From positions 1 to 64,000 of the forward strand of contig MU839219.1 of the NCBI GenBank assembly GCA_030685235.1: DNA of 64,000 nt. Reading direction: 5' to 3'. A program made the position numbers and the translations under genes. Under the pieces are notes generated by a model that was not told where the DNA came from, ran no database searches, and saw only the letters and a program-made list of their open reading frames with translations. The DNA comes from Copromyces sp. CBS 386.78 (lineage: Eukaryota > Ascomycota > Sordariomycetes > Sordariales > Sordariaceae). Below, one piece after another: positions 1 through 11,950 of this stretch (positions are counted from its first letter, which is position 1; each line of letters begins with the position of its first letter).

Positions 1-498
1 TATTTTATTTTATTTTATTTTATTTTATTTTATTTTATTTTATTTTATTTTATTTTATTTTATTTTATTTTATTTTATTTTATTTTATTTTATTTTAATT
101 TTTTTTTTAAATTTTTTTAAATTTTTTTTAAAATTTTTTTTTTTTTTTAATTTATTTTTCCTTTTTTTTTTTATTTTTTTTTTATTTTTTTTTATTTTTT
201 ATTTATTTTTTTTTTTTTTTTTTTATTTTATTTTTTTTTATATTTTTTTTTTCTTTATTTATTTTATTTTTATATTTAAATTTTTTTTTTTATATTTATT
301 TATTTTAATTCTTTTCTATTTTCAAATTTTATTTTATTTTTATTTAGATTTTTCTTTTTCGTTTTCTTTTCGTTCTTCATTTTCCTTTTTATTTTCTTCT
401 TCTTCTTCTTTTATTTTTCCTTTTATTTTTATTTTTATTTTTATTTTTTCTATATATATATACTCTTATATTTATATTTAATTTTATTTTTATTTTTC
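1..498. repeat. T-rich low-complexity tract
   Basis: The first ~95 bases are a near-perfect (TATTT)n pentamer array. The rest, to about 498, is almost pure T with scattered A and a few C, strongly asymmetric between strands. The same texture resumes at 3552-3660 after the inserted LINE, so the LINE landed inside one continuous T-rich tract. No gene is visible. Confidence 0.85.
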
Positions 499-511
499 TA
501 TTTAATTTCAC

Positions 512-3500
512 CTACCGCAAGTTGGCTACTATCTAAAATACAATTACCGTCGGCTTCGCCAACAATATTAATATTATTGCGGTAGTTAAAATTACCGAGG
601 AAAATTGTCGGACGTTTTAAACGGTATAAAATATTTATTTGGGTTGGGTAATTGAGAGAAAAATAGAATTCGAACTAAATAAAATAGAATTTATATATTT
701 TATACGGACAAAGGAATTAAGAACGGAAATTCTCTAAATTAGGGGAATTGTATTTAGATTAACGGAATTGATTAAATTCCTTAGGGTTTAATTAAATTGG
801 AAATTTAATTACCGAATATATATAGAGGTAGTAAAAAAGAAAATAATTATATAAACGAACGTATTAATATAATTAGTAATAAAAATTTAGAATTATTTTT
901 TTACGCGAGCGAAGGAAATTTATATTAAATATATTTAAAATATAATTATATATAGAATATTAGCCTTCTACTAGCTAATTGAAATTTATAATAAATTACG
1001 AAGGATAATAATTAAATTAATTAAATATTAAATTAAATATTTGAAAATTATTATTAAAGCGTATAAAATTACGTTAGTAAGGAATTTAAAAATAGAAATT
1101 TTTTATCTACTATTCGACTTCTATTTTAATAAATAGGTTAAAGCCTTTAAAGAAAGGTTTACCCGTACGAATTAAGTAAAGTTCGTCCGAGGGATTATAA
1201 TTTAAATAATTAGCTATATTTAAATAAGGAGAGTAAAAAGTCGGCTACCCGCCGATAAATCAGAAAGTAATATTATTAAAATTAAATAAGTTAAAAAATA
1301 AATACCGACGGAGAAACTTCTAATAATTATAATAAGTCCGCCTCTAATAATAGGGGCGCCGCTACCCCTATTATAAATATTAAAATTAACCGTTACGGAC
1401 TATAAAGGGTAATTAGAAGAGGTAATAATAAGAGAATAAATATCGTACTATAACTATTAATTAACGGCGGTAATAATTAAATTAGGCCGATAATATAAAT
1501 TTATTATCGCCGACTTTAATTCGAAATTTAATAATAATATTATAAAATAGTATATAATTAATATAAAAGAAAAAAAGAAAAAGGTTTAATAACCGGAAAA
1601 TAATAACGAATAATACTTATTATTTAAAATAAAAAATTCCTTTCTTATTTAAATAAGAATAGAAATTATAGGCCTCTAATCCTTCTTTTTTTAAAAGAAG
1701 GTTCCGAATATTATAATACTAATCTATTTTTATAATATAAATAGACAAATTTTGACGTATATGGTTTTAAATTATTTATAGATAGCCGATTATTAAATAA
1801 TAGTAATTAATTAGTTATAAATAAAAGAAGAATTCTAAATTTATTTAAACGATAGAATCCGAATTAAGAGAATCCTTTTATAAGTATTACGGTTTAATAA
1901 ATTAAATAAATATTATTTAATAATTAAATTAAAAGGAAAGTAGTATAATAAATTCGTATAGTATTTATAAATATATTTAATTATAATATCAAAATAAAAG
2001 AATATAAAAGAAATAAGAGGGGGAAGAATTAAATTATATTAATTATAATAATTGTTTAATTATAAAAGTAATATTGAAATAATTAATTAACGTTTTTCGT
2101 AAGCGAAAAGTTTGCAAAATATATTAAATATTAATTTTTAATTCTTAATAATTTTATAACGCTATTAAATTTAATTTTTGTTAATTAGAAGGGGATTAAT
2201 AGGGCTATTAATTATTATTGAAGAATTAATATTAGTATTTCCTCTATTAAAACCGAAAATAGGAATAGTAGGACGGTCGGTTAAAAATATTTTATAATAT
2301 CCTTTATATTAATAATTTTCGATTTTAATATTCTAATAACGAAGAAGGATATTAAAGTCGTATAGGAGACCGTCTATAATTAAGTGCTTACGTACGTCCT
2401 TAAAAAAGTTAATATAAGCATTATAAAAATAATAAATTAAAGGACTAATATTATTTTAGGAACGGAATAAAGTAATAACTATAATTTAAATAGCGTTATA
2501 TTTATTATAATAATTTAACGGAATATTTAATATATATTTCGTATTAGTAATAAAATAAATAATACTTTATTTACCGGTATTTCGAAGAATATTAAAAAAG
2601 AAAATAAAAAGAAAACTGCGGGAGGAAATTTACTTTTAATATTAATATAATAAATATATTCCGCGAAGAACGTATAAAATATAATTATATTAAAAAACGG
2701 GGTATTATAAAAATAATTAGTAAATTTTAAATTATAATAGAAATAGGGGACGCGACGAATAATATTAATTAATATAATTAATAGGGAGAAAAAGAAATAA
2801 ATATAAAAATAAAAAGGATTTACCGGCTAGGAGGAAAATTAAAGGTGGGGTTAGAAATTAATACCCAAATAAAGGTTTAAAATTTAAATACTAAGGAAGA
2901 AGGGGGCGTAAGGGAGTAGATAAATTTAAAGGACGGGGAATCTATTATATAAATAAAATTAATATTACGCTTAATAATATTATAATTAATATAAATTATA
3001 AAGTTTAAAGGGTTAAATATATAGCTGGGAAAATAGTTAGGAGTACGGCCAATAGAAGAGGACGCTATTTTAAAAGTTAATTAAATAGGGAAGAAAAAAA
3101 AGTTTAAAAGATAGTAGTAAGGAAGAATTTTTATATAGAGGGAAAGGAAGGGCCTTTATACTTATATAAATTTTAGTAGAATTGTAGGAATTTAGGGGAT
3201 AATAATAAAGCGGGAATAAAGGTAAATAATAGGGAAGGGACGATTATTATAGGCGGTTTAGGAAGAAGGAGCGGCGTACGAAAATAATATTTTAATTATT
3301 CTAATATTAGATCGAAGGTAGTAGAGAAGAAATAGCTTATTTATTAAAGCGGTAAATAAGTACTATTATAAATAAAATCGAAATAGAGTAGGCGCGATTT
3401 ATTTACGACCGAAAGAAATTAACGGTTTTTATCCGACGGCGCTTATTGCCGTATAGTTTCCTCTAGAGAATTAAAAGAAGTACCTTATATTAATAAAATA

Positions 3501-3538
3501 CTATAGATAAGTAGTATAGGGAATAAAACTATTATTAT
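512..3538 (+). mobile_element. 5'-truncated, RIP-degraded LINE (non-LTR retrotransposon)
   Basis: This is an inverted partial copy of the LINE at 48255-55033; for example 3350-3480 matches the reverse complement of 48320-48450. It starts inside reverse transcriptase. The catalytic FADD box is degraded to F-A-N-N at 555-566. It ends in an ATT-rich tail. The 13-mer TATTTAATTTCAC flanks it at 499-511 and 3539-3551, a target-site duplication typical of target-primed reverse transcription. All frames are closed by stops, with CpA/TpG nearly absent and CpG retained, the signature of RIP. It cannot be active. Confidence 0.88.
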
Positions 3539-3551
3539 TATTTAATTTCAC

Positions 3552-4609
3552 TTTTATTTTTACTTTTATTTAAAGTTTTATATTTATATTTATATTTATG
3601 ATTATTTCTATTTCATTTTTCTTTTTATTTTTCTTTTAAATTTTAATTTTTTTTAAAAAATTCTTTTTCTAAAGATATATTTGGCCAATTTTTTTAAACT
3701 AAGATTTCTCGTTAAATAGAGGCCGCATAGACCTGTAGCCAGGTTCAAAATAATTGCTAAAAAATGGCGGTTATTTTAGTACCCTTTTTATTTTCAGGGT
3801 TAGGGTTAAGCGAGAGCGCGAAACCGAGGATGTGAACGTAATTGAAGGTTGCGACGTTGCAAGGTACAAATAGATTTAGGGTATAACAATAAAACACCTG
3901 CCAGGTGGAAAGTGGGGTAGAATACAGTTGAACATATAAGCCTCCGTACACGCTGCCAGACGGCCACCAGACGGCGATCAGCTGTCAACGCTTGAGAGCC
4001 ATGCCTCGGCCAAGACTCTTTCGTTCTGACTTGTGAAAGGATGCGCGCTCCGACTCGGACCCAACAAAAAGTCTCGACAAAGCGACCAACACGAAATGAG
4101 AGCATCAAAAGTGTTACGATGGACATAAACAACGCTACGTCTTCCCAACAAGGCCTTATGCCTTCAAGCAGGCGATCCAAAAACACAGTCATGCTACAGT
4201 TGAGCTTGTACCTCGTTAACCTTGTCGTGTGACGTAAGTCGCCAGGTGTACCTCTTTTCTTGTAGCGGTTACTGCAAGCTTCCTCTGGAACAACACCGCG
4301 GTTCGGCGGGCCAGTGGGGACACTGGGCCTGAAGCTTTCCCGTTGCCTCCGTCCGGATCAGTGACGGTGGAAACAGTTGAGGATCATGGAAACATGACAG
4401 CCCACCAAGGCCAGCTCAACAGAAAGTTGGAAACTGCCTTTGACTTGTGCGTTAAAACATTGTCTACAAGTATAGCTCTGCTAGCAAATTGATTCTCATC
4501 TGCACCTTGACACTTCACAACCACTGTTTTGACTTGACAACGAAACAAAGCCACGACAACACCAAACACCATCCAAGCGAAACCGCAATAAAAAAAAAAA
4601 AAAAAAAAG
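3552..4609. other. Transition from T-rich/RIP DNA to unique euchromatic DNA
   Basis: T-rich until about 3660, then base composition rises to normal genic levels by about 3800. I see no credible gene. An A-run (4591-4608) sits directly before the ATG of the next gene and would lie in its 5' leader. Confidence 0.6.
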
Positions 4610-5738
4610 ATGACGGCCGGAGACTCGGGATCTGACCCCCGGCAGCCCGACGCCTCACTCCGGGAACGCCGCCGGCCCTCAACCGCCTCGACCGGTTCCG
4701 CCTCCGAAATCTTTGCTTCCGCCGCCGACTCCCTGTTGGAAACGGCCAAGGATGTCGAACACCGGATCGAGGACGCCCTGCTGATGCTATGGGATGAACT
4801 CCCCCACTGGCGCCGCGACAATCACTTCATCCACTCAGGCTACCGCAGCACCTCCAACAGCTATCAGAAATCCTTCTGGTCCATCTTCTACCTGCACAAT
4901 GAGTTCGTCAACATCTGGACCCATCTCCTGGGCGCCATCCTGTTCACCTTTGGCGGCTTCTTCCTCTACAATGTCATTGCCCCAAGATATGAGTCGGCCT
5001 CCGAGTCGGACGTGCTCGTCTTTGCCTGTTTCTTCTTGGGCGCTTTCTGCTGCCTGGGTATGAGCGCGACTTATCATACCCTGAGCAACCACAGTCCCGA
5101 GGTGGCCAAGTGGGGAAACAAGCTGGATTATACCGGAATCGTCTTTCTCATTGTCGGAAGCTATGTGCCAACCATGTACTATGGCTTCTTTTGCTATCCT
5201 GACTTGGTGACCTTTTACCTGACCATGGTGAGTCTTGAGCATGATGAGACAATTGTCAAGCCAGTATAACTAACAGAAACGCAGATCTGTCTCCTGGGTC
5301 TTGGGTGCATCACCGTCTCCTGGTTTGAGCACTTCCGTACTCCCGCCTGGCGCCCTTACCGCGCCATCATGTTCGTCGGTCTCGGCGCATCCGGAGTCGT
5401 TCCCATCCTTCACGCCTTGACCTTGGACTCTGTCAGTCAATTGGATGACCGCATGGGCCTCAGATGGGTCATGCTTCAGGGAGCCATGTACATCTTTGGT
5501 GCCTTCCTATATGCTGTAAGTCTTCGCCTTCTATAGCTTGTTATGGTCAATTCCGGCTTCTAACTAGAGCGAACGCTAGGTCCGGTTCCCAGAATGCCGG
5601 TATCCCGGTCGTTTTGACATCTGGGGCAGCTCCCATCAGATCTTCCATGTCTTTGTGGTTCTGGCCGCAGCCACCCATTTGTATGGCATGGCCAAGGCTT
5701 TCGACTACCATCATGCCGTCATGGGAGGCACTTGCTGA
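4610..5738 (+). CDS. PAQR/ADIPOR-family (haemolysin III-like) seven-TM membrane protein
   Basis: Three exons, 4610-5227, 5285-5515 and 5580-5738, all joined in phase 0, give 335 residues. Both introns are GT-AG (57 and 64 bp). The soluble N-terminus of about 95 residues is followed by the PAQR core: the Asn-Glu-x-x-Asn-x-x-x-His stretch near 97-105, Y-H-T-L at 155-158, the L-D-Y-T-G motif near 172-176, and S-H-Q-I-F-H at 301-306. The histidines at about 156, 302 and 306 match the zinc site of this family. Hydrophobic segments fit seven helices. Family members are adiponectin/progestin receptor relatives and the yeast Izh proteins, linked to zinc and lipid (ceramide/sterol) homeostasis. The length is normal. 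The direct call is family level; the ligand is unknown. The 3' end converges on the TFIIIC gene. Confidence 0.92.
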
Positions 5739-6068
5739 GACCCAGCGCGAGTATCGCATGTTCAATACACACTAGAAAACATGGACCGTGTAAACATAGA
5801 TCGATAGACAGATGTGATAGACTTAATCATCTTTCCGAAACTGACGCTGCCAAGGGCAAGTGATGTGAATCGAGGATTGTAACAAGCAGCGACCTTTTAT
5901 TCTTGGTATAATTCGCGCTTTGTCGTGATTAGCGCCTAACTTGCGAGCTTGACGTGTACTCTCCCAGTCCAAGTGCATACTCTATTTTGATGGTGTGAAT
6001 AACCATCTCGCTTCTGTGTTCCAGGTATTGCTCGCTCCGTGGCTAGCGAAAGTCAACAGATCCTTAAT
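5739..6068. other. Convergent intergenic spacer
   Basis: A 330-bp gap between the 3' ends of the PAQR gene (+) and the TFIIIC subunit gene (-). It can hold only 3' UTRs and terminators; no ORF or repeat seen. Confidence 0.6.
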
Positions 6069-8371
6069 TTACTCCACTCCAAGATCCATCACCTTGATAA
6101 TACCCGAAGCCATTGCACACGCCGCCCAGCAGCTGAATTGCATGTTCGGGTTCCATACAATCGTCGTCAACCTGGTCAGCGGCTCATGCGTAACCACGCG
6201 CGATGCAAGCTTGTCGTCGAGCTCGGCCTCTCGGTTGATATCCTCTACGGTTCCTCCATTCTTCCTTGGTCGGCCCTTTTTCTTTCCGGACGCCGTCTTC
6301 ATTCTTTCCAGCTTCTTCTTCCTGTCAAGCTCCTTGCGTTTCTCCGTCCTGGGATCGTCATTTGGCTCCGGCAGGAAACCTTGCAAGATCCGGACCGCGC
6401 CTCTCACGGGACGACCACTGTCTGTTCCTTGAAGTTCGGGACGTCTAATGGGCCTGTATTCGTGCTCCATGACTTTGATCTTCTGCAAAGGCTCCCCCTT
6501 TTGCTTAAAAAGCTTCTGCAGAGCGTTGCAAGAGAACAATGAGCCGTCCGCGCAGCCAGCCAACACAAACGGATGCGTCGTTCCGGCAGAAATGCAAGTG
6601 ATGGTGTTCGGACCCGTGCAGATACTACGCGCCTGGCAGAAGAAGCGGTGGTGAAGGAACGCAATGGTCGTGTTGGGCGTGGAAGACGGGTAGAGGGCCA
6701 TGAACCCCTGCATGGACTCGTTCCAGCAAAGCATGTTAGGCTGAAAGCTGATGGCGGGCACAGGGAAGTAGGTGAGTTCGGAGCTTGGCTGCGACAGGTC
6801 GGTCAAGGTTGCGCATCCGCCGACTGGAATCGAGGCGACCAGATAGGGATTCGACGGGTAAGCCGAACAGATATCGATCACATACGTGGTATGTACTCCG
6901 ACTCTTTGCAGCATCTTCCGGGGGAAAATGGACCATAGTGTGACAGATCCGTCCGAGTGACCGAGGGCGATGCGGTTGATGTTTACCCAGCTTAGACAGG
7001 TCACCTTGTTGTTGTAATCATCGTCGATGCCGAGGGTGACGACGGGAGATTGTACCCACTCTGAATCAGTGTTATATCAGCCAGCAAGTCCTGTAAAGAA
7101 GGTGTGGGAAAAGATCTGACTGGGTCCGGCTTACCGTAAATGGGGGCGCTCCCTTCTTCTTCAACCAACTTGACATCAACGATGCGCGCCTTTCCATCTC
7201 CTGTCAGTATAGCTAGTAAGCCATAACTACCGACTGACTCGTAAGGCACGGGACACCACTGCAGTCTCTTTGGCCGGCCCCAGTCAAAGCATAATGTCCT
7301 GATCAGCCGCGCTGGGGTGGTGGAAGGTCGAGCCAACGTTTTGCCTGCCTCTTTGGGGGTGAACTCCCAAAGCTGGACACAGCCTTCAGTCATAGCATCG
7401 GGAGCTTCGTGCTTATCTGCACCGTCTTCTTGTCGCCGCGGTTCTTGATCCGTGAAGGGTATGCTCGCTATGGCGAGAACTTGTTTGGTGTTGACAAGGG
7501 ATGGGACCCAGCCCATGGCAAGCGGAATGCTTCCATTGTCAAGCATCCAGCCGGTCGAGGCCTTTTCGTCTCGGTCTTTGGATGTGCTCGTTGGAAGACC
7601 AGAAGCCGTTATCGGTAAACTTTGGCCTTGGGTAAACCGAAACTCTCCCTGGCGATCCCAGGGCCCAATGAAGGTAACAAGGTCGCCTCCAGATTGAGGA
7701 ATGAGATGCTCTCCATCATGGCTCGAAAGCAAATGGGACTGTTGTACCTCGGGACTCTTGGCGTAGTAGTTCCTGTACCATCGAGCAGCGTTTTGTTCCT
7801 GTGTGCGCTCGAAGGCGGGCGCGAGCCATGGACTGGGACAGATACCCTGGGGCTCATGAGGCAAGTACCTGGGTGGCAGAGCGGGAAATTCGGCCCATCG
7901 CATCTCTAAATCCCATATTATCTTGATTCGATTGTACTCTGGGCCGTACATGGAGTCGCGCAGCGCGCTATACCGCGCATATCGCCTCAGGGGGCCTGCG
8001 TAGACACGGGTTACAATGCGTGTCTCGAGGGGATAATGAGGAATGTCATGGAAGCCTTTGCGGCTCTGGATCATGCCAGCACCAGTATTACGGTGTTTCT
8101 TGGGCTGGGAGGACGGATCGTTCTTTTTGCCGTCGGCGTCGCCGTCAGCTTCATCGTCTTCGTCCTCGGCATCGTCCTCTTCACTGGTGGGATCGGCCAT
8201 GTCGGCTTCTTCATCCTTGTCCTCCTCTTCCTCCTGAGCTAGCTCTGGGGCAGCGAAATCATCATCGTCAGAGTCCCTAGATGTGACGGGGATGGGTTCG
8301 TCCTCATCGTCGAAAACGATGGGAGCCTCGACGTAACTCTTTTTTATGCCGCGTGTGGTTCGGCGAGCCAT
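6069..8371 (-). CDS. TFIIIC WD40 subunit (Sfc6/Tfc6/GTF3C2 type)
   Basis: Two exons, 7135-8371 and 6069-7060, separated by a 74-bp GT-AG intron (7061-7134), give 742 residues. The N-terminus (about 1-90) is very acidic, rich in D/E runs, as in RNA polymerase III factors. The C-terminal half carries WD-like blades (for example G-H-S-D-G-S-V-T-L-W near 446-455, and a V-L-A-G-C-A-D-G-S-L-F blade near 578-588). A basic insert near 675-679 contains G-R-P-R-K, an AT-hook core. This arrangement fits the tau-B WD subunit of TFIIIC, which helps bind the B box of tRNA genes in the nucleus. The assignment rests on architecture and recalled motif resemblance rather than a search; another WD40 chromatin protein is the main alternative. 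It is divergent from the class II aldolase gene. Confidence 0.8.
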
Positions 8372-9340
8372 CTTGATGACTTAAAGCCCTCGCTTAGCCT
8401 TCGGAGTGTCCCGTTCCCGTCTCCGTCTCCGTTCGTCCCCTCTGGGTATTCAGTCTGTCGTCGAGATGCTCTGGTGCAGTTGCAATGCACAGACAAGCCG
8501 GGAAAACAAAACTTGAACAATGTCGGTCAAGATCAGCTCGTCTGGATGTAGCTCATGACTAACGATGCTGATATCAATGTCAAATCGAGTGATGCTTTCT
8601 TGCTCTTGTTTGATGTTTCTGAAGTCGAGATATTTCAAGTTCCACAATTCCCGACTTTTAAAATTGAGGTTGATTCAAAGGTGAAGATACAATGAAGGAG
8701 CATCCAATGCCACCGTCGAAACCACAAGCTGCTAATGGGTGGAAAGCAGTGAATTTTTAGTGGGGTTACCGCCTGTAAGGTAACGGTGTGGATTCTATGT
8801 GGGTTCGCTCGGTTCCTGATCGCCAAACCTCAACCCCGCAATTGACGTCGCTGGTCCAGCCGGCAGGTGGACGGATCCGGGTTAGGGTTCTGTATGGCAT
8901 CCATGCTCAGAATACAGGAAAATCTGACCTCATTCCTTCCCGTCCATTTTCCCTTTCCCTGATTTCTCATTCTCAAAGTCAAAACTGCATCAGCACTTTG
9001 TGTATTGATTGGGCACATAACTCACCTCACACTCATTGGAATTACAACACAAACATAGCTCTTGCATAGCAATTCCCTCTCTACTCGAAGATGTGATTGG
9101 CATACATCGCCCAAAAAGGCTGTTCACACGACGCCCTGTACCCCAACCAGCGACTGGCCAATATCCCGAAACGAAGAGCCACTTACCTATGTTACTGTTA
9201 TGCCCTTTCCTCCGGCCTAACTCTAATTCTCGAAGGGAGCTTGACCGGCCTTATATACCGTGTGTCCCCTTTGAACTGAGTGTTCTGTAGGATGACCACC
9301 CCCGTCCATCTTCAGCACCAGTGATCCGACTGGGACGACA
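8372..9340. other. Divergent promoter region
   Basis: 969 bp between the TFIIIC subunit gene (-) and the class II aldolase gene (+), so it should contain both promoters. Short ORFs here have no codon-usage or motif support. No repeat recognised. Confidence 0.55.
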
Positions 9341-10156
9341 ATGCCCACACCAGCAATGACAACCGAGGCTGCTGCCATTGTTGAAAGTGATATCCGAAAG
9401 TTCATCCACGGATGTCATATTCTCCATTACCATGGCGTTGTCGACGCCTACGGCCACCTGTCTTTCCGTCATCCACTCCGTCCACAGATCTTTGTTATGG
9501 CCAAGAACATGCCCCCGGCCGCCGTCTCCTCGCAAGACGATCTGATTCAATACTGGGTCGAAACCGCTGAGCCTGTCGAGGAGGGCGCTCCGGAAGGCTA
9601 TGTTGAGCGCCGCATTCACTCCGAGATCTATAAGCGGCACAACGATGTCACTGCCGTCGTCCATGCCCATGCGGAAGCTGTCATCCCCTTCACCATTTCA
9701 GGTGTTCCTCTCCGTCCCTGCTACCACATGGCTGGCTTCCTCGGTACCGATGGCCCGCCTGTCTGGGACATCGCCGACCATTTCCTGCGCAGCGATACTC
9801 CTGATATGCTTGTACGTCATGAACATCTAGGGAGGAGTCTTGCCAAGTCGTTCGATGGTGGAAACGTTGTGACTTTGATGCGTGGCCATGGGTTTACTAC
9901 CATATCCTCGTCCATCGAGGATGCTGTGTTTCGAGCCATATACACCATGAAAAATGCCGCTATACAATCAGCTACGTTATCCCTGAGTGCAGCATTGGCC
10001 GCAACGAATAACTTCTCACCGTCACCAGCCATTCGGTACCTCAATCGATCTGAAGCTTGGAACGCAGCAGAAACGTTATCCGGCACAGTCAGCCGACCAT
10101 GGGAGCTATGGGTCAGGGAGGTAGGAGCATCAGGCTTGTATTTAAGCATTGCCTAA
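9341..10156 (+). CDS. Class II aldolase/adducin-domain protein
   Basis: A single exon of 271 residues. The fold signature is complete: an early helix with the G-H-L-S-F-R segment at 38-43, the zinc ligands His108 and His110 in V-H-A-H-A-E, and a third histidine at about 183 in M-R-G-H-G. The family includes fuculose-1-phosphate aldolase, ribulose-5-phosphate epimerase and adducin heads. Fungal stand-alone members are usually annotated only as class II aldolase/adducin and their substrate is unknown. The zinc histidines suggest an active enzyme rather than an adducin-like structural domain. No signal peptide, so cytosolic. Length is typical for the domain alone. Confidence 0.93.
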   Translation: MPTPAMTTEAAAIVESDIRKFIHGCHILHYHGVVDAYGHLSFRHPLRPQIFVMAKNMPPAAVSSQDDLIQYWVETAEPVEEGAPEGYVERRIHSEIYKRHNDVTAVVHAHAEAVIPFTISGVPLRPCYHMAGFLGTDGPPVWDIADHFLRSDTPDMLVRHEHLGRSLAKSFDGGNVVTLMRGHGFTTISSSIEDAVFRAIYTMKNAAIQSATLSLSAALAATNNFSPSPAIRYLNRSEAWNAAETLSGTVSRPWELWVREVGASGLYLSIA

Positions 10157-10523
10157 TTGCTTCGAGTTGTGGACATCATTAGGGAGGAAAGAGTCGACTG
10201 GGAGTGGCCAAGATCCGATCAAAGGGGCATGCTGCCACCATTTCTCCCTCTTCCAAGACACATCTGAGCATCATTCTTGTTTTTCCTTGAACCCAACCCA
10301 GTCATGTCTCAACTCCCCTTTCCTTCTTAGTGTCGGGTACCCCTTTCAGTTCAGTTCCATCCATTATCATGCCCAACCGCAACTCATCCGCCATCTCCGC
10401 CAAGACCATCTGTCTCACACCGAAAGAACATCAGTCTCCATCCTCTCACACGCATGATCTCAACACCTCACACACACTGGTGGCAGACATACGTACCTCT
10501 CCAAATGCGGATCAAAAATCAAC
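10157..10523. other. Spacer between convergent 3' ends
   Basis: 367 bp between the aldolase stop and the stop of the small secreted protein gene. CT-rich in places; nothing else recognised. Confidence 0.5.
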
Positions 10524-10778
10524 TCAAGCGGTGCAGCAGCACCTCTTCTGGTTCAACAGGTTGCACTTCTCCATGCGGTCGACCCCGACGTTCTGACCCC
10601 ATTGACGGCAGTACTGCTCGCACTTGGCCGCGTAGAACCAGCTGCAGTCGCTCGAGTGGTAGCACGCCTTGCGCTCGACGAGCTTGGGGAACGAGCCCGG
10701 GTTCTCGGAGACACCGGCGGGGGAGGCCAGGATGCCGGTGGCGAGGGTGGTGAGGACGAGGAAGAAAGTGGTCTTCAT
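10524..10778 (-). CDS. Small secreted cysteine-rich protein (candidate effector)
   Basis: A single exon of 84 residues. The start is the ATG at 10778. The upstream in-frame codons are not used because this Met opens a classic signal peptide (M-K-T-T-F-F-L-V-L then small residues, likely cut after A-S-P or I-L-A). The mature part of about 65 residues has eight cysteines: two singles, a C-x3-C pair, one more single, and a terminal C-C-C triplet. Eight cysteines in a tiny secreted fungal protein normally means four disulphides and an apoplastic role: effector, antimicrobial or self-signal. I cannot assign a named family; biotrophy-associated small cysteine-rich proteins are a loose analogy only. 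No intron is needed. Confidence 0.72.
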   Translation of the reverse strand: MKTTFFLVLTTLATGILASPAGVSENPGSFPKLVERKACYHSSDCSWFYAAKCEQYCRQWGQNVGVDRMEKCNLLNQKRCCCTA

Positions 10779-10884
10779 TTTGGGACTAAGAATGAAATCA
10801 AGGCTATGGTTGTCTGTGGATGATGATGTTGAGAAGATAATGATGGTGTGATTTCGAGTCGAGATGGCGATGGGGTCTTGGGGG

Positions 10885-10892
10885 TTTATATA
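10885..10892 (-). promoter_or_regulatory. TATA box of the small secreted protein gene
   Basis: TATATAAA on the minus strand, about 107 bp upstream of the ATG at 10778. Position and sequence fit a strong, regulated core promoter, common for secreted-effector genes. Confidence 0.55.
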
Positions 10893-11950
10893 GACTTGTG
10901 AGTCTATGATCATCTCAACGGAACCTATGCCACCGAATTCTTGTCCACCGCTTTAGCGTGTTGGTGCTGCAAAAATAGCAGCTTTCTTTGGCATCGAGAG
11001 CGTCTGAGCCGAGTCAGTTCAAAGTTGATCATCGTTCAAATTCTGCCATTACCTTGATCCAGGCATTTTGACCGACTGGAGCCAGTCATCTGGAGCATAT
11101 CCTGCCCTTACCGAACGTGGAGATCCTTAATACCCAGCGGAGGGGGACGCTGGCCAACAAAAACACCATTCCAGCTCTCAACTCAGTCCAACCACACGCC
11201 TCAATGAGGCACATGTTACCCCAAGATCAACGTCTTATGTACCCCATATTGTGGCTCAAGGGGAAATAACCAATCGATGTCGGCTCGGTGTATAAAATAA
11301 GGTTTATAAGTGACAATCACCGTCCTCAAAATATCCAAGTAGACACGGCTGAACCTGGGCCAGGGGAAATGCTGCATTGACGGGAAGCTTGCCAAGGGCG
11401 CCAAGATGCTGGCTGACCATAAGGCGGGCTAACTCACCTCCGAGCTGACACCACTCGACACCGACGTTCACACCTTCACCAACTGATGGATCTGAACTCG
11501 AACATGATATGGGGACTTCAACGCGGCTGCTTCCAGAAGGTGGTTGCCATATTTAGGTTCTAACACTGAAAACTGGGCCATGCTGCTATATACATACATC
11601 TGGCAAACACAGGTATTAAGTTAAGCCCCTGCTTCAGCTTCAGACTTTTACCCATAGTCGCCCATACTTTTATGATCCGCCTCGTGTTGGCCAAGCCAGC
11701 CACCTCACGGGTGTACTGACCAACATCTTGTGTAGCCCTATGAAACACGCCACTACGTCGTCCTGCATGGCCATGTCGAGCTACAGTACACACCAGAAAC
11801 CCGTGTTTGTCCTGACAATATCAAGTAATCCGCTGAGTGAAGCAAGATATGTGGATGTCTACATTAGATAGTATCTGACTCGACTACAGACTCCAACGCC
11901 AGTACATATGCATCCATACTGCGCTCACAGCCGTGTCCCGCGACAACAAC
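10893..11950. other. Intergenic region, no gene recognised
   Basis: Contains the upstream region of the small secreted protein gene and the 3' flank of the MFS transporter gene. Short ORFs on both strands lack motifs. No repeat or RNA gene seen. Confidence 0.5.

Noticed and set aside
3796..3812. Telomere-like AGGGTTAGGGTTA next to the left repeat block
   Set aside because: Only two units; a similar chance match occurs near 8880. Not evidence of a telomere.
3806..4192. 128-codon minus-strand ORF
   Set aside because: No motif, overlaps the composition transition, and there is a competing ORF on the other strand.
5464..5775. 103-codon ORF overlapping the third exon of the PAQR gene
   Set aside because: It is in a different frame from the spliced PAQR protein and reads through its intron.
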